Source: Cymodocea nodosa
Lineage: Eukaryota; Streptophyta; Magnoliopsida; Alismatales; Cymodoceaceae
DNA length: 64,000 nucleotides
Direction: 5' to 3'
Assembly: GCA_036874045.1 (NCBI GenBank)
Contig: CM072336.1
Coordinates: 8,956,501-9,020,500, forward strand
Shown here: piece by piece, positions 1-12,177 of the stretch
Layout of the letters: the number at the start of each line of letters is the position of its first letter
Numbering within the stretch: position 1 is the stretch's first letter
Made by a program: the position numbers and the translations under genes
Notes under the pieces: generated by a model
Database searches by the model: none
What the model saw: the letters and a program-made list of their open reading frames with translations, nothing else
Told to the model about the DNA's origin: nothing

Positions 1-440
1 TAGTTTTTACTTGAATATAGAAATATATATTCAAGTAATAAAAATATTAATTGCTCCTAGATAAGAGCCCAAACTATCTAAAATATGCTAAAATATAGTA
101 TACTCTAAGGTAAGAGTCTAAAATATTTAGAAAATATATATTTTTTATCATAATAAAAAATATATAATGTCAAAATATATGAAAGGAGAATAAGGAAAAT
201 AGTCTCATGCATAGGAAAAATTACTGGAATACCCTCACCCATGCTAAAATTACAAATACTCAGATAGAAGTATAAACTATCCAAAATATAAAAATATAGT
301 TAGATAAGAGTCTAAACTATCTATGGTATATTTTGATAATATATATATATATATATCAAAAAGTTAGTGGTACACTAATTACGAAGATAAACTTAAAATA
401 TTAAATGTACCCCGAGAGGAGCCTAAGCTGTTTAACGCTA
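1..440. repeat. AT-rich degenerate tandem array, block 1
   Basis: The block repeats a loose unit built around GAGTCTAAACTATC or AGTATAAACTATCC followed by AAAATATA-type sequence (for example near 61, 110, 262 and 305), spaced by several tens of bases. The same unit returns at about 6290-6790, 30740-31220 and 36421-36730, and reverse-complemented at 58900-59400. No coding potential is seen. It resembles an eroded satellite or the minisatellite part of a larger element; which one cannot be told here. Confidence 0.6.
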
Positions 441-1080
441 AACATATATATATATATATATTTTATATCCAAACATATTTCTAATTTTGAATCTTAACAT
501 ATTTATATCCCATATATAAGATATTTATCTTTGTTTACTTTTTCATATGTATTTTAGATATTTATATTTTATATCTAAAATACTTCAATCTTAGCTACTT
601 ATATTTTATATTTAAGTTTTTTTTAGTTTGATCTTAGATACCTTTGTTTAGTATCTAATACTTCTAGATTTTAAAATTTCTTAGCTCTATTTAGATGTCG
701 CAAATTTCTTTAATTTCCATTTTATATACTTTTTATTTTGTCTCTAAAATACCATTAGCAGTATTCCTGAATTAAATCTATTGAATTTAAAAAAATCTCA
801 CAGACTAAGTCCTGTCCTTTGAGTTTAAATAAACCCAATGGACTAACTTTGTTGGGTTTGGGTGAAGTACACGAACCGCTATTTATGTTGACATAATAAT
901 TATAATCATATGTATATTTTTGTTATCTTAGTCAACACATATATATATATATATATTCATTATATTATGGTTATTATTATATTATTAATTTGTTAGTTAT
1001 TATTATCATTATATTATATTTATTTTTTTATAATTTCCACATGTATAAATAAATTTAAAGGAAAGCTTGTGACAACTTAT
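441..1080. repeat. AT-rich tract with TTTAGATA-type inverted units
   Basis: Short TA microsatellites lie at about 444-460 and 939-956. Between 465 and 700 a unit reads TTAGATATTTATATTTTA and then TATCTAAAATACTTC; the TTTAGATA and TATCTAAA ends are inverted, so each unit can fold. Around 800-880 there is an inverted pair of the GGACTAACTTTGTTGGG kind, a relative of the palindrome family found elsewhere in the window. No gene is seen. Confidence 0.5.
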
Positions 1081-3710
1081 TCCAAGCAATCAACAAGGAC
1101 ATAACGTGTTTGAATAATGAAAAAAGATGGGATAGAACTCTTGCAGTCTTTTATTCTTAATCAGTTGCATCCATTGTTTCTCATAAATCAACTTATAAAG
1201 CAAGAGAACATCTTGAATAGCAATCACAAGGATATTGTCATTAATCAATGCGAAGCTTCTAATAGATACTGTCATTGATTGTAGACTCATCTTTACTTTT
1301 ACACAATTATTGTTCTAGTGCACTTATCATGATCTTCCATCATCTATATGTAAAATGTTATATCTGCTGCGTACCATCGAATTAAACATAAGGATGGTGA
1401 TGATGGCCTCCCCTTCCCTTTCCATACTGTACGATAGCAAAATGTAGGAGCTCATCTGTTGGAGGCGTCAACGTATGGACAACGTAGCTAAGCTCAAGGT
1501 CTGAGAGCTACCATTCTTCCTCCATTTAGGCAATCTAGTATTGCTACACCAAGAAAAGACGAGTAACTAGACGACCTTTCAACGGGTGGACTTGCAAGCT
1601 CCACAGCAACAACGAAGGTCTCGATGCTGTGGGCGATCACGCCGAGACAACAGCCACGTACTTCCCGATCGCAAGCTGCCAAGGTCGCACCAAGAGAACT
1701 GTGACCACGAAGTATACACAATATCGCTATTGCAACACAACAGATTTAACATGCCTCAACGAAAAATAAAATCCACCTTTCTTTCTTGCAGGAGTGTCTC
1801 TCTAGTCTTAGGGTAGGAGTGTGAAAGTGGGAGTATGTGCTGTTGAAAGAGAGTCCAGGCCTTTGCTGTACGCCATCCATCTACCTTTACGATAGAAATG
1901 GTGAAACGGACGACACAAAGTGCAATCGATGCTCATGGGGGATGTTAGATGCTCGAACGTCCATCCTCCTTCCAAGCTTATATATCTTAAATGCTCGACA
2001 CGCCTGATCACCATATATATCTTTAAGTTTATATTTTTTATAAAGTTCTTGTATATGTGACTTTACATTTTAAATAATTACAATATGTGTATATCAATTT
2101 CTTATTATGATTATTTAATCAATGATTCCCATTTCTAAGATATTGCCGTCAACATATGTCCATAGTTATTTCTCTCTTTCGATATTCTAGATCCATCCGC
2201 TTGACTTTACAAGAAACACTGTGAAGTTTTTTTGACAAATACCATCCATATTAGTTCAGGACTACGTATGTGCTGACGATAAATGTGATGGAAGTAGGCA
2301 AGTAAAGCAGCAAGTATATACGTGATTTTAACTTTTTATTCTATTATCCACTCAATTCAAGTTTGTTTGCACATCGGCTCTCATCATCAAGATTCCAGTC
2401 CTTTTTTCTTAGCTGCTGCTGCTGCTGCTGCTCTCTCTCTATATATATATGTTGTAAAGAGATAATATGTAATATAATATTTTCATATAATATATTGTCT
2501 ACTTTTGAAAAAATTTAGATTGTAATGAACAATATTGTTTATGTTAATTACAGGTATGTTATTTCACTTGTTATATCTGTATTTAGTAAAATTTTAAGAT
2601 ATATTATAATATTTAAAATATTACTTTTTAAATATAATATCTTTTAAAAATAATATTCTAATGTATTATTTAATTTTTAAAATATTATTATTATTTTAAT
2701 TCCTTTTAACTACACAAACACCCTATTTTCCATCATTTTCTCTAATACACAAATAATACTGTATTTCCTATTATATCTTATCATTGCCTACCATCTTCAT
2801 TTCTCACTACTTTCATATTTCTAGTTGTTTTATTTTTCGATGAAAAAATGTACACAAATAGAGTCTAAAAGTTTGACTCGTTGAATGTTATCCCTTGTAC
2901 TTGTTGTAAACGCCAAAGCAAAATTGTAGGTATACTTCCGTTTCTACATCACTACTTACTAATTTTATGTCATGACCACTTCACCTGGAGACCATCTGAA
3001 GAACAAAGATTTTTCTCGAGTAACGATGGTAGCTTTTGCATAACTTAAATCATGATAAAAATTGCAAATGTTGGTACCTTTCGTTGATTAAATTGGTGTA
3101 GTTAACTAGCCTAGCAATGAGAAAGAAAGTTACATGATATTCGTGGCTTGTATAATATCAATATTTTACATGTGAAATTCTTATCTTTGAAAATAAATCT
3201 TAAAGAGAGAGAGGGGGTTAGTGTACACAGAAAATCAAGAAAAGGAAGAAAAGTATAAACTTTTCTTTTGTTAGGCGGAAAGAATGTTAACGAAATTCTA
3301 GCGGTATAAAACGTGTTACTTTCCTTTCTCGTCATTCATTTCTGACCTCCAGACATCCGATTTCGCTCCCCCAACCTTTCCGACTTGCCCATCCTCACAA
3401 CCTCCAACACCGATGCTACACAACTCATGGCTTCCTCGTTCATTTCTAAACATCAAGATGACCTCCTCGTGTGTAAACAATGGTCGACCTCCAACTCTAT
3501 GCATTGGAAGCATCCCTCGAACTCTTGACCTCATGACGTCGTCGCAGCCTCTAGCGTTCAATCCCCAAAAATATCACACATTGGAACCTCCCGCCTCGCT
3601 CGAAATCGAAAGCTCCTTCGTTCGCACCCTAGCTTTAGATGGAAGAAAGCCCTTCGCGACCAGAAATATTTGCTTGTCCTCGATTATCATAATTCAAAAT
3701 TAATTAAATA
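465..3710 (+). repeat. Module A: large dispersed duplication, copy A
   Basis: This stretch is nearly identical to 61100-64000 in the same orientation; landmarks are offset by about 60.63-60.65 kb and the match runs off the window end. Bases 1588-2440 also match 13290-14141 in inverted orientation, and the first part matches 38085-38312. Two small frames on the minus strand (1090-1290 and 1494-1721) stay open in both copies with a few replacements, but neither resembles a family I know, and nearly identical copies stay open by default. A CTG run followed by a CT run at about 2413-2440 marks the inner end of the inverted piece. It could be a large non-coding element or a segmental duplication. 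Confidence 0.75.
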
Positions 3711-3996
3711 GTCTTATTCAAAGTAACTATTTAATGATAATTTTGTAATTTTTTTGAACTTCTATGATATCATAATCTAGTTTTTTTTTTTGAGATTGAA
3801 GTAATAAATTTAATTGTAAGTACAATCTTAAAGACTGAAACTCATATTAATGACACATTAAAAATTTTTTTATCATCATTAAAGTTAGTCTACATCATCT
3901 AACACATAAATGTCTTTTGTGCAGTACATATTTTTATTATTGTGTTGTTATTCCATAGGTTTTATTCTATTTATTGAAATCTTGCTTGTGTAGAAT

Positions 3997-4471
3997 ATGA
4001 ATACTCCTGATAGGAAAATGACAGGTAGAGTTAGAAGTTACATTAATTGGAATGCTAAAGTAAATACATATTTCTTAAATATTTTAGTTAAAGTATTAAA
4101 TGAAGGAAATAAAAAAAAAACTTATGATGCAAAAATAAAAGGTAGCACTTGAGATGAAGTAATTGAAAAATACAATACTAGAAGAAATACAGATATCACA
4201 AGGAAGAACGTAGAAAATCACTTAAAAACTTGGAAATTACTCTAAAATTGCAAATTAGAGTGAATGGAGTTAGAATTTCATCTAAGGATACAGTGACATT
4301 GATGATGAGATATAAAAGGAGTTTGTTATTACTGATGATATATTTCCAACAAGAGAAGTATATACAGATGGACATTCACAAGTTAGAATGAGTCAAGAAC
4401 AAAGAAAAAAAATAGTTGATAAGATGCGTAAGGATATGATGATGACGATGTTGGATGAAAGAATTATTTAA
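3997..4471 (+). pseudogene. Myb/SANT-like DNA-binding protein remnant (PIF/Harbinger type)
   Basis: The reading from the ATG at 3997 gives a basic start, then a W-N-x(7)-F stretch (INWNAKVNTYFLNILVKVL), an 'EGNK' turn, and later KNVENHLKTWKLL. This is the layout of the plant Myb/SANT-like domain (Myb_DNA-bind_3) in the second protein of PIF/Harbinger transposons and in host genes derived from it. A lysine- and methionine-rich tail ends at a stop at 4469-4471. Several in-frame stops and at least one frame change interrupt the reading, so it is dead. No DDE transposase was found beside it, so this is a fragment of an old DNA transposon or of a domesticated relative. Family assignment rests on motif layout only. 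Confidence 0.55.
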
Positions 4472-4949
4472 ATCTATTTATGTTCTACCTTTGGATTATT
4501 CTAGACATTGATATTACAATAATTTGAATATTTTATATCTTTTGACTATTCTTTGTATTTATATTGTAATACTTTGAATGTTTTGTACTTTTGGACTATT
4601 CTTTCTATTTATGTTGTAATCGTTTGAATAAGTATACTTTTTAAATTCATTAATATATATATATTTTTAACATTAAATTATAAATTAATGTATCAATTAC
4701 ACAATTTTAAGTAGTATTTATAATTTATTTCATTATTTTTTCAAATTTCAAATATTCTAGTGTGTAGTAAATCCCTCAAAGGAATTCCAACTTTTTAAAC
4801 TTTCCAATAAGTGCACTAAACCTTCATGAGAATTTTGAGATTCCAAACATTCCATTTCCTTTTTGTCTAAACTTTTCAATATGCACTAATAGGATGGCAA
4901 AAAAAGGAATTTAAAAAAAAGGGGGTAGAATAGGGGTTACAAGGTTTCA
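4472..4949. other. AT-rich interval, nothing recognised
   Basis: This stretch follows the Myb/SANT remnant and holds TTTGGACTATTCTT-like repeats near 4490-4640 (three loose copies of a 'CTTTTGGACTATTCTTTGTATTTATATTG' kind of phrase, about 60 bases apart) and homopolymer runs. No gene, RNA or clear transposon end was seen. Confidence 0.4.
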
Positions 4950-5690
4950 TACCACAACTTTGACAAAAATAAAACAAAAAACTTATAACCTTATATTGCT
5001 CTTGCTTTAAGGAATGATTCTGGAGTTAAATTTGCTTTGAAAAAGATTGATCTTAATGTTCTAAATCATAGAAAGGCTTTGAACATGTCAATTTGGGGTG
5101 TAAGAGAAGATGTTGAGAAATGAAGACCTTCTAAGTAGCATAGGTAGTCTTATTTATAGAATGAAGGTGTTCTCTGACAACTAATTTTTTAGTCAAAATA
5201 GATTAACATTTTTAGTGCCATTAATCTACTTTTCAATAATGCTAGTTTCTAGGTCAAACAAATATCTAACAATTAATTCATTTTGCAAGTCTGAAATTTC
5301 TTGCATGAATTTTTATATGGAACATTGTTGACAATAAAAAAAGATTTGAAATTGATGAATGAGAAAAAAATGAAATGAAAAAGAAAAGCGGGAAAAAAAA
5401 TGTAGTTTCAAGAAAAAAAAAGAATTGAGTGCAACACCATGTGACTCTCTCTATCGCTTCCCAGCAATGCTTGACCAGACATTCACTTGCTTCATTCATC
5501 ACGAGTTCATGCTTCATTGCCCATCACCCATGATACTTCATCCTCTCCATGGAGATGGCAATGGAATTAATTCCTTGGAGATGGAATTAAACCTTTTTTA
5601 AAAAAAAGAAGAGGTTTATAATATATCTAAATAAAAATTTGTATGACCTATATGCATTTAAGGTAAGCAAAAGATTTTTTTAGATGGGAG
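4950..5690. repeat. Block R, copy 1
   Basis: This non-coding block occurs three times. 4950-5690 matches 57691-58423, and 5427-5690 also matches 29872-30130. It carries a recognisable GC-richer patch near 5430-5580 (CCCATCACCCATGATACTTC and a doubled TTCCTTGGAGATGGAATTAA). All copies run in the same orientation. In copy 1 it leads straight into AT arrays and Copia remnant 1, as it does in copy 2. Confidence 0.75.
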
Positions 5691-6809
5691 AATATAACAT
5701 CTAAAGTAAACATTTAATATATTTTAGATACGAAATATATAATATTTAAAATAAAATATCAAAGCTCTTTAGATATAACATATAAATATCTAAAGAAAAA
5801 AAAACTTTGGACATGATATAAAATATCCAAGGCAAAAAATTAAAACACTTTAGATATAATACATAAATATTTAAAGTGGAAATTAAAATACTTTGGATAC
5901 GACATATAGATATTCAAAGCAAAAAATGGGAAAAAGAAATTAAAACAAAAATTAAATATTTTAGATATGAATTATAAATATCAAAAAAAGAGAGAGGAAA
6001 TATGAACTTTGTCATGCCATATTTAGTATTCGATTTGATTGAAGCTGAAACTTGAATTACATATAATAATAATAATATTGGTTATGCCAAATTAGGAGTG
6101 TGCTTTAACTGAAATTAAAATATACCAAATGCTATTATAAAATTCCAGATGTTAATTAAAAAAAGTAAAGTTAGAACATGTTAGATACAACACTCATAAA
6201 AAAATTATTAAAATACTTTGGGTATGATATATGAATATCCAAAGTAAAGGAGAGATGATATGAAATGTAAATATCTAAGGTTTGAAAAATATTAAATGCT
6301 TTTGGATAAGCGCCTAAATTATCCACATAATATATATTTTGTTGTAAAATATAAATATATAAAATATCAAAATATAAATAGAAAATTATCAAAATATCCC
6401 AAATATTTAAAATATCAATTATTCTTAGATATGAGTATAAATTGTCCAAAAAAAATAGAGAGTATAAAATGTTAAATTACTCTTAGATAAGAGTCTAAAC
6501 TATCCATGTAACCTATAATTTGATATAAAATATCAAAATATAAATGGAATATTATCAAAATATTGAAAATATTAATTACTCTCAGATATGAGTATAAACT
6601 ATTTATAAAAAAAGAGAATAAAATATTAAATTACTTCTAGATGAGAGTCTAAACTATGTACATAACCCATACTTTGATAAAAAAATATAAATATATAAAA
6701 TATCAAAATATAAATGAAAAATTATCAAAATATTTAAAATTCCAAATACTCCCATATATGAGTATAAATTGTCTACAAAATTTAAATTTTGACTCAAATA
6801 AAAAATATG
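5691..6809. repeat. AT-rich arrays of two repeat families
   Basis: The first part (to about 6000) is the TTTAGATA-type inverted unit, here in the opposite sense to 465-700. The second part (about 6290-6800) is the GAGTCTAAACTATCC / GAGTATAAATTGTCC array, with about six units roughly 55-110 bases apart. The whole stretch is repeated at 30120-31253 with few differences. There is no coding potential; short frames here are by-products of low complexity. Confidence 0.7.
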
Positions 6810-7745
6810 TGTAGGATTGAATGGCTACACAAGAGGGGGGTGAATTGTGTTTTTCAACATTTTCAATTATAATTGAAACTTCAAAATTAAAAACTAGTCA
6901 AGAAACTGTTTTAATCAAATCATTTTATTCAAGGTTTCAATTACAATATACAATTGCATTCTCTTCAGAAATTGTAGATACAATTATATATTGATACCAT
7001 GTTTTATCTAATCAATTTCATAACTATAAACAGAGAAAACTAATTTTTAGAATTTAAAACATTTCTCCTTGTTTGAGATTTTTCTTTTTCTTCTGCAAAT
7101 CTTCAGTGACTAATATCTGACCTTTTCTATTACACTGAATTTGCTTTCTTTTGATTCTTCAATTCTTTAGTGACATATATTTGACTTTCTCTTCTTCATT
7201 GAATTTTCTTTTATCTAAGAGCTTTTCCCTATAGAGGTGTTTTGATCTCTGAAAATATATTTCGTTTGGTGTGCAGGGATGATTGATCAACGAGAATTCT
7301 ATGCCTTTTATACTGTATTTTCATTTCATGCATATCTTCTACATTTAACCACAATCAGTTTCTCACTCTTCATGTTTTCTCTTTTTCCTTCATCAAAATA
7401 CACACGTTCTGACCTACGTTTTCCTCTCAAATTTTCTTTAATCATCAATCCTAGATCTTTGAAAAATTTCTTGCAAAATAAACTTTCTCATTTAAAATTT
7501 TTCATCAAATGTAATAAGAAGTCGTTGTGTTAATGTTAACTAAAGGAGTAAAATAAGTAGAATTATAACTTAACGAGTTCATCATGTGCCAAATCACGTG
7601 ACAAGGTATATAGCTAACTCAATGAACTAAGTCTATGGTGTTACACTAACTTAACGAACCAGCTTCATAGTGTTACAATTAACTCAACGAACTAACTTCG
7701 TTGTGTTACTGATAACTCAACAAACCAGTAATAAATAAATGTTTT
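6810..7745 (-). repeat. Copia LTR piece (minus orientation)
   Basis: The low-coordinate end starts TGTAGGATTGAATGGCTACA, the complement of an LTR 3' end, followed by the G run that mirrors the C run typical of Copia LTR ends. Towards 7540-7740 it holds the palindrome family (TAACTCAACGAACTAAC and relatives) and CACGTGA boxes. It matches the complete solo LTR at 41292-42834 over its inner two thirds. Confidence 0.75.
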
Positions 7746-7762
7746 AAACAATAAAGTATTTA

Positions 7763-8330
7763 CCAATTTTGGTCATTTCTTGAAGTGATCGATTCTTTCT
7801 CTCAACAACACCATTTTGAGAATGTACTCTAGGAAAAAAATATCTATGATCAATACCATGATCTTTATAGTAATTATCTATTTGATCATTTTCAAATGCA
7901 GTACCATGATCACTTATAAGTTTTTGAATAGAGACATTTTGTTCATTTTGAACAAGATTGCAAAACTTTTTAAACTTTTCAAAAACATATGTCTTAGTTG
8001 CTAGAAAATATACCCAAGTGTATCTAGAGAAGTCATCTACTAAAACAAATATATATCATTTACCACTAAGACTCATGATTCTTGTTGGTCCAAATAGATC
8101 TATATGTATAAGTTCTAAGACTCTCTTGCTTGATATATCATTTTTGGATTTAAAAGAGTTTTTATGAAGTTTACCTAACTCACATGCATCACACATGAAA
8201 TCTTTTGAGTATTTAATCTTTGGTAAACCTCTTACTAAATTTTTTCTAAATAAGTTATGCAACAATTTCATATTTATATGCCTAATCATTCTATGCCAAA
8301 GATATGCATCACTAGTTTCAACTAGCAAAC
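7763..8330 (-). pseudogene. Copia GAG-pre-integrase and integrase segment
   Basis: The segment encodes LWHRMIRHINMKLLH, then CDACELGKLHKNSFKS and DLFGPTRIMSLSGK, the usual join of the zinc-binding pre-integrase domain to the integrase core of Ty1/Copia polyproteins. Further on the same strand near 7780-7830 the QNGVVERKNRSLQEM motif of the integrase core end is visible. It is a fossil with several interruptions and no polymerase follows it. The same segment exists at 32215-32760. Confidence 0.8.
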
Positions 8331-9024
8331 ATGAATTTAAATCAACTACACTAGAAGGTAAAGATAAAATACATACAGAACTTTTTCTTTCAGCAATAAA
8401 ACTTCAATTCATCTGTAATTTTATCAATAATTTTGCATATATTATCTTTAAACAATACATAGTATCCTTTATCAATTAGTTTTATAACACTCAGCAAATT
8501 AAATCCTAGGTTTTCTACATATAATACATTTGAAATAACACAAGTAGGAGTTATTTAAACATTACCTATACCTATGATTTTATCCTTTCTTTTGTTTTTA
8601 AATATTACACTTCCTTTCTTGGTATTTATAAAATTTTTTAGTAGACTTTTCTGTCCAGTCATGTGACTTGATGCTCCACTATCTAAAATCTATTTTGATG
8701 TTGTTATCTCCTGCAAAACAAGTTAAGAAGAAATATTTCTTGGTACCTAATGTCTTTAAGGACTAAGTTCATTAAAAGCATATTTCTTCTTTTTGTTTAA
8801 AAATAGTCTAACATTATCATTTATATTCTTGTTAATTGCAAGTACTACTAATTTATCATTAGCTTCATACTTACTTATAGAATTATTAATCTTCTTAAAA
8901 TTATTTTTATTTTCAGATGTAGTATAATCAAGACCAAACCAATTTTTATCAGATGTTAATTTATTTTGGTCATATACATACATTTTAGTAAGATCGTACC
9001 AAGATTTTGTACTTGTATTTAAAA

Positions 9025-10336
9025 TGGAGAAGTCGGTAGTTGAAAGCTTAAAAGGGAAAATCGGAGAGTTAGAAAGATAACTATCCAAAATTTCAAGAGA
9101 GTTTCGGTGAGTTACAGTTTAACTATCCGAAACTTAAGTCATTGAATTTCCCATGTGTAGAATTCCAAACAGATACTCAAACGGATTTTCGAGGAGTTAG
9201 AAAGATAACTATCCGAAATTTCAAAAGAGTTTCGGTGAGTTACAGTTTAACCATCTGAAACTTAAGTCATTGAATTTCCCACGTGCAGAATTCCAAAGAG
9301 TGGCTCATATAAGTTTTCGGAGAGTTAGAAAAATAACTATCCGAAATCCTGAAGTATTTCGGTGAGTGACAGGAATAACCTTCCGAAATTTAAGTCAGCC
9401 CTTTATGCACGTGCTAAATTAATGTAATCGACAAGTACATAACTGTTCAGTAAGTTACAGTTATAAGTATCCAATTGGATGACAGCTCACATTTAAATAT
9501 TCTGGAATCCTATTTGGCAGTTAAGGTTAAGTGATCTTTCGGTGAGTTACAGATACTCTTCGGAGAGTTGCATAGCTAACTATCCAAAAGAATAGGAAAA
9601 TTGGTAAGATATCTTGAAACGATCTTCTGAACGGTCACTTGCCGTATTGGGACTTGAGGCTAATCAAGTACAGTAGAATACATTCATTGGAAGAAAATAT
9701 GATCGTTGTACATATCAGGTATATATACAAGATACAGACAATGGATTTAGACAGCCTTTTGCTCATATACATATAGAGATACAATATACATTGCAGATCA
9801 ATTACTGATATAGAAGAAAGTTCAAATTCAGTTCAACAAAGAATCGATTGAAAGCTGGATTTACAAGAAGATTCTTAAAGCTCTCCATGTGTAGAAAGTC
9901 TGATCCAAGAAGGATCATTTGGTTCGTGGCTTCCACCAAAAAGCTACATTCAGTTGTTGGTTTGAGTTTTGACCTGAAAACTCAAGAGGTTGGTTTTTTG
10001 GAGTTTATACCTGACAACTTCTGAGTGTTGGTTTTCTGGAGTTTATATCTGAAAACTTCTGTGTGGTTGGTTCTTGCTTCGACCTGAAAGCAAGTGTATA
10101 AGTGTTGAGACACTTAGTGAAGCCCAAGTGACCCTTGGGGGTGGACTAGCCAAGTTGGTGAACCACTTAAAATTCTCTTGTGTTTCTTACCTTTATTTCC
10201 GCTATGCATGATATTTTTAACTGATTATTACTTGTGCAAACTGATTAATCAAATTAGTTAGTAAAATGAAAAATAGGCTTAAATTCACACTGTTCTCCAT
10301 TCACCCCCCCTTTGTTGAAGCCATTCATTCCTAACA
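9025..10336 (+). repeat. Copia LTR, plus orientation, with tandem U3 repeats
   Basis: The right end reads TTCACCCCCCC and then CATTCATTCCTAACA, the standard Copia LTR 3' end with C run. Inside, near 10130-10170, is the GTGAACCACTTAAAATTCTC phrase common in plant Copia R-U5 regions; it is shared with the LTR at 56075-57690. There is a 128-base tandem array near the left end and a TATA-like ATATATACAAG near 9720. No internal region of its own adjoins it: minus-strand Copia remnants of different content lie on both sides. It is therefore a solo LTR or a rearranged piece; the left boundary is set by where the match to 33475 stops. Confidence 0.75.
9075..9420 (+). repeat. 128-base tandem repeat, about 2.7 copies, in LTR U3
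   Basis: Units begin at 9075, 9203 and 9331, exactly 128 bases apart. Each holds ATAACTATCCRAAATTTC, then TTTCGGTGAGTTACAG, then a C-A-C/T-G-T-G box (CACGTG in units two and three). Such arrays in LTR U3 often work as enhancers. The third unit is the most diverged and incomplete. Confidence 0.85.
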
Positions 10337-12177
10337 TCATCAACTAGTACAAAAGCATAATGTTTACCTCCTAGACTAGTTGTTCTAGTAGGTCCAAATA
10401 AATCCATACACACTAGTTCTAATACTCTTTTGCTTGTTATTTCATTTAATCTTTTAAAGGATGTTTTATGTAATTTACCTAGTTGACATGCATCACACAT
10501 AAACTCTTTCGAGTACTTAATACTAGGTAAACCTCTAACTAGATTCTTTTTAGACAGCTTTTGTAATAATTTTAAGTTTGAGTGTCCTAGCCTTCTATGC
10601 CATAAAATGACTTCATTCGATTTTGCAATTAAGCAAGCATTGTCTTTAATAATATCAGAAGGAAAATTTAGAATACAAATAGATCATTTCTTGTATGCAG
10701 TGAATAAAATTTCGTTTGTAGTCATGTCCATAATTTTACAAGAATCTTTTTCAAAAATTACTCTGTAAATCTTCATTAAAACAAGAACACTCAATAAATT
10801 AAAACCTAAGTTTTTAACTAATAAGACATCATTTATAAAACATTTCTCAGTTACCTAAACCTTCCAGACCCAAGGATATTTGTTTTGCTTTTATTTTCAA
10901 AGGTAACTTGTTCGTTCTTGGTCTTTGTTATTTCTATAAGTAATCGTATATCTCCAGTCATGTGGCTGGATGCTCCACTATCCATTTTGATTTGTGTACC
11001 TACAAAACAGTCAAAAAGAGATTTTATCTCTTGGTACCCATTTTTGAGTAGGTTCAAGAATTTTAGAGGAGTCATATCAAAATAATCCATATTTTTAGAC
11101 TTCAACTTATCTGTTTTCTGATAATTATTTTTGCATTTCTTTATCTTGGTGTTATAATTATCAGAACTTTTATCTCCATGTAAACCAAAGTTGAAATTTT
11201 CATTTCTGACATTATTTGATTTCCAATATCTGATATTCTTTAAATATGAAGAAAATTGATCAAGAATATTAAAATTCTCAAATGTCTTAGCTTCATTCTT
11301 TTGAAGATTTCTTTTGAAATTCTTGCATCGTGTGCTATCATTTATATGCTGCATTTCATCAATTTGCACATATTTTTCTCCCTTTTTGATTACACACGGA
11401 ATAGTTTTTCTCTTACTATTCTTAGTACTAGAAATAAAGACATTATTTTTAGTAGTACCATCATGCAATATATAATTTTCAGAAGATGCATCGTGTAAAC
11501 CAATACCATGTTTTTCTACATTTGATATTTTACTACTGAGTTCATTTGTTAAAGTTTGACTATTATTCCATTTACTTAATATAGCCTTTTGATCACAGAC
11601 TTTAATCTTTAATACATCAATTTCTAAATTTAAATAAGTAATAGTCAGTTCTAGTTTTTCAATTTCACATATCATTTTCTTCTTATCAGCAATTAAATTT
11701 TCACAATCAGCATGCAATTTTCTTTCTATAGCAATGAACTTTAAAATTTCCTGTGCATGCCTTCGATTTTCTTCTTTAAATTTATTTAACGTAGAGTTCA
11801 GAAAATCAATCTTATTTTCAGATTCATCTAGCATTTTACTAGTGTCCTTTCTTTCTATTTTGACTTTCTTATATTTTCTGGCCAGTCTATTGTATTCAAC
11901 AAGTAATCCATCAAAACTATCAAAATTAGCATTTTAATCAGAGGATACCTCACTAGATTTTGCCATAAAGCATGCATTTGCCAGATTTTCTTCTGAATCT
12001 GATGTTGATGAGGATTCATTGTCTGATGTTGAATCTTTTGTTTCTTCACTTTGTGAAGCTGAAGAGTCATCTCATGTCACTTTAAGCGCCATTCTCTTTC
12101 TGAATTTCTTATTCCTAAAATTCCTCATTGAATTCTTCTTATCTTTGTTGAGAGGACAATCAATTTTAATGTGACTC
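10337..12177 (-). mobile_element. Copia remnant 2: gag tail, protease, pre-integrase
   Basis: On the minus strand from high to low: an H-I-K-I-D-C zinc-knuckle end at about 12165; a serine- and acid-rich tail; a long coiled-coil-like stretch (11834 to about 11500, rich in E, K, L and I heptads); the aspartic protease motif MDSGASSHMTGD near 10970; and the GAG-pre-integrase CDACQLGKLHKTSFK with integrase start at 10500-10337. The 327-residue frame at 10851-11834 is the longest open part. The long coiled coil between knuckle and protease resembles the larger plant Copia lineages. RT and RNase H are absent, and a MITE borders it at 12178. It differs in sequence from Copia remnant 1, so it is a separate element. 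Confidence 0.8.

Larger units (their letters stand above)
6810..9024 (-). mobile_element. Copia remnant 1 (Ty1/Copia), part of the 5.4-9.0 kb duplication
   Basis: Reading from high to low coordinates on the minus strand there is a gag/protease-side piece (9024-8640), a GAG-pre-integrase segment with the H-x(n)-C-x2-C zinc-binding pattern ending CDACELGKLHK (8328-8056), the start of an integrase core, and an LTR piece (about 7745-6810) whose outer end is TGTAGG on the plus strand. No reverse transcriptase is seen. The element is broken in several places. It matches Copia-B at 31254-33475, including flanks, so the two come from one duplicated segment, not two insertions. A plus-strand LTR begins where it stops. 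Confidence 0.8.

Noticed and set aside
1494-1816. Overlapping small frames on both strands in the GC-richer part of module A
   Set aside because: They overlap each other, match no family I know, and the inverted copy at 13290-14141 does not keep the same frame. Their presence in copies A and B only reflects near identity of the two.
2405-2445. CTG/CT/TA microsatellite as a transposon end
   Set aside because: It marks the border of the inverted copy, but no terminal inverted repeat or target duplication is seen; breakage or copying at a microsatellite is enough to explain it.
3111-3703. Three small frames (3111-3335, 3316-3561, 3413-3703)
   Set aside because: Overlapping on opposite strands, low-complexity or without motif, and no promoter or splice context. 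The GC-richer patch at 3340-3660 could be a gene scrap but nothing supports a product.
7279-8479. Plus-strand frames across the Copia LTR and pre-integrase
   Set aside because: They are shadows of minus-strand Copia sequence; the same shadows appear in the duplicate at 31723-32934.
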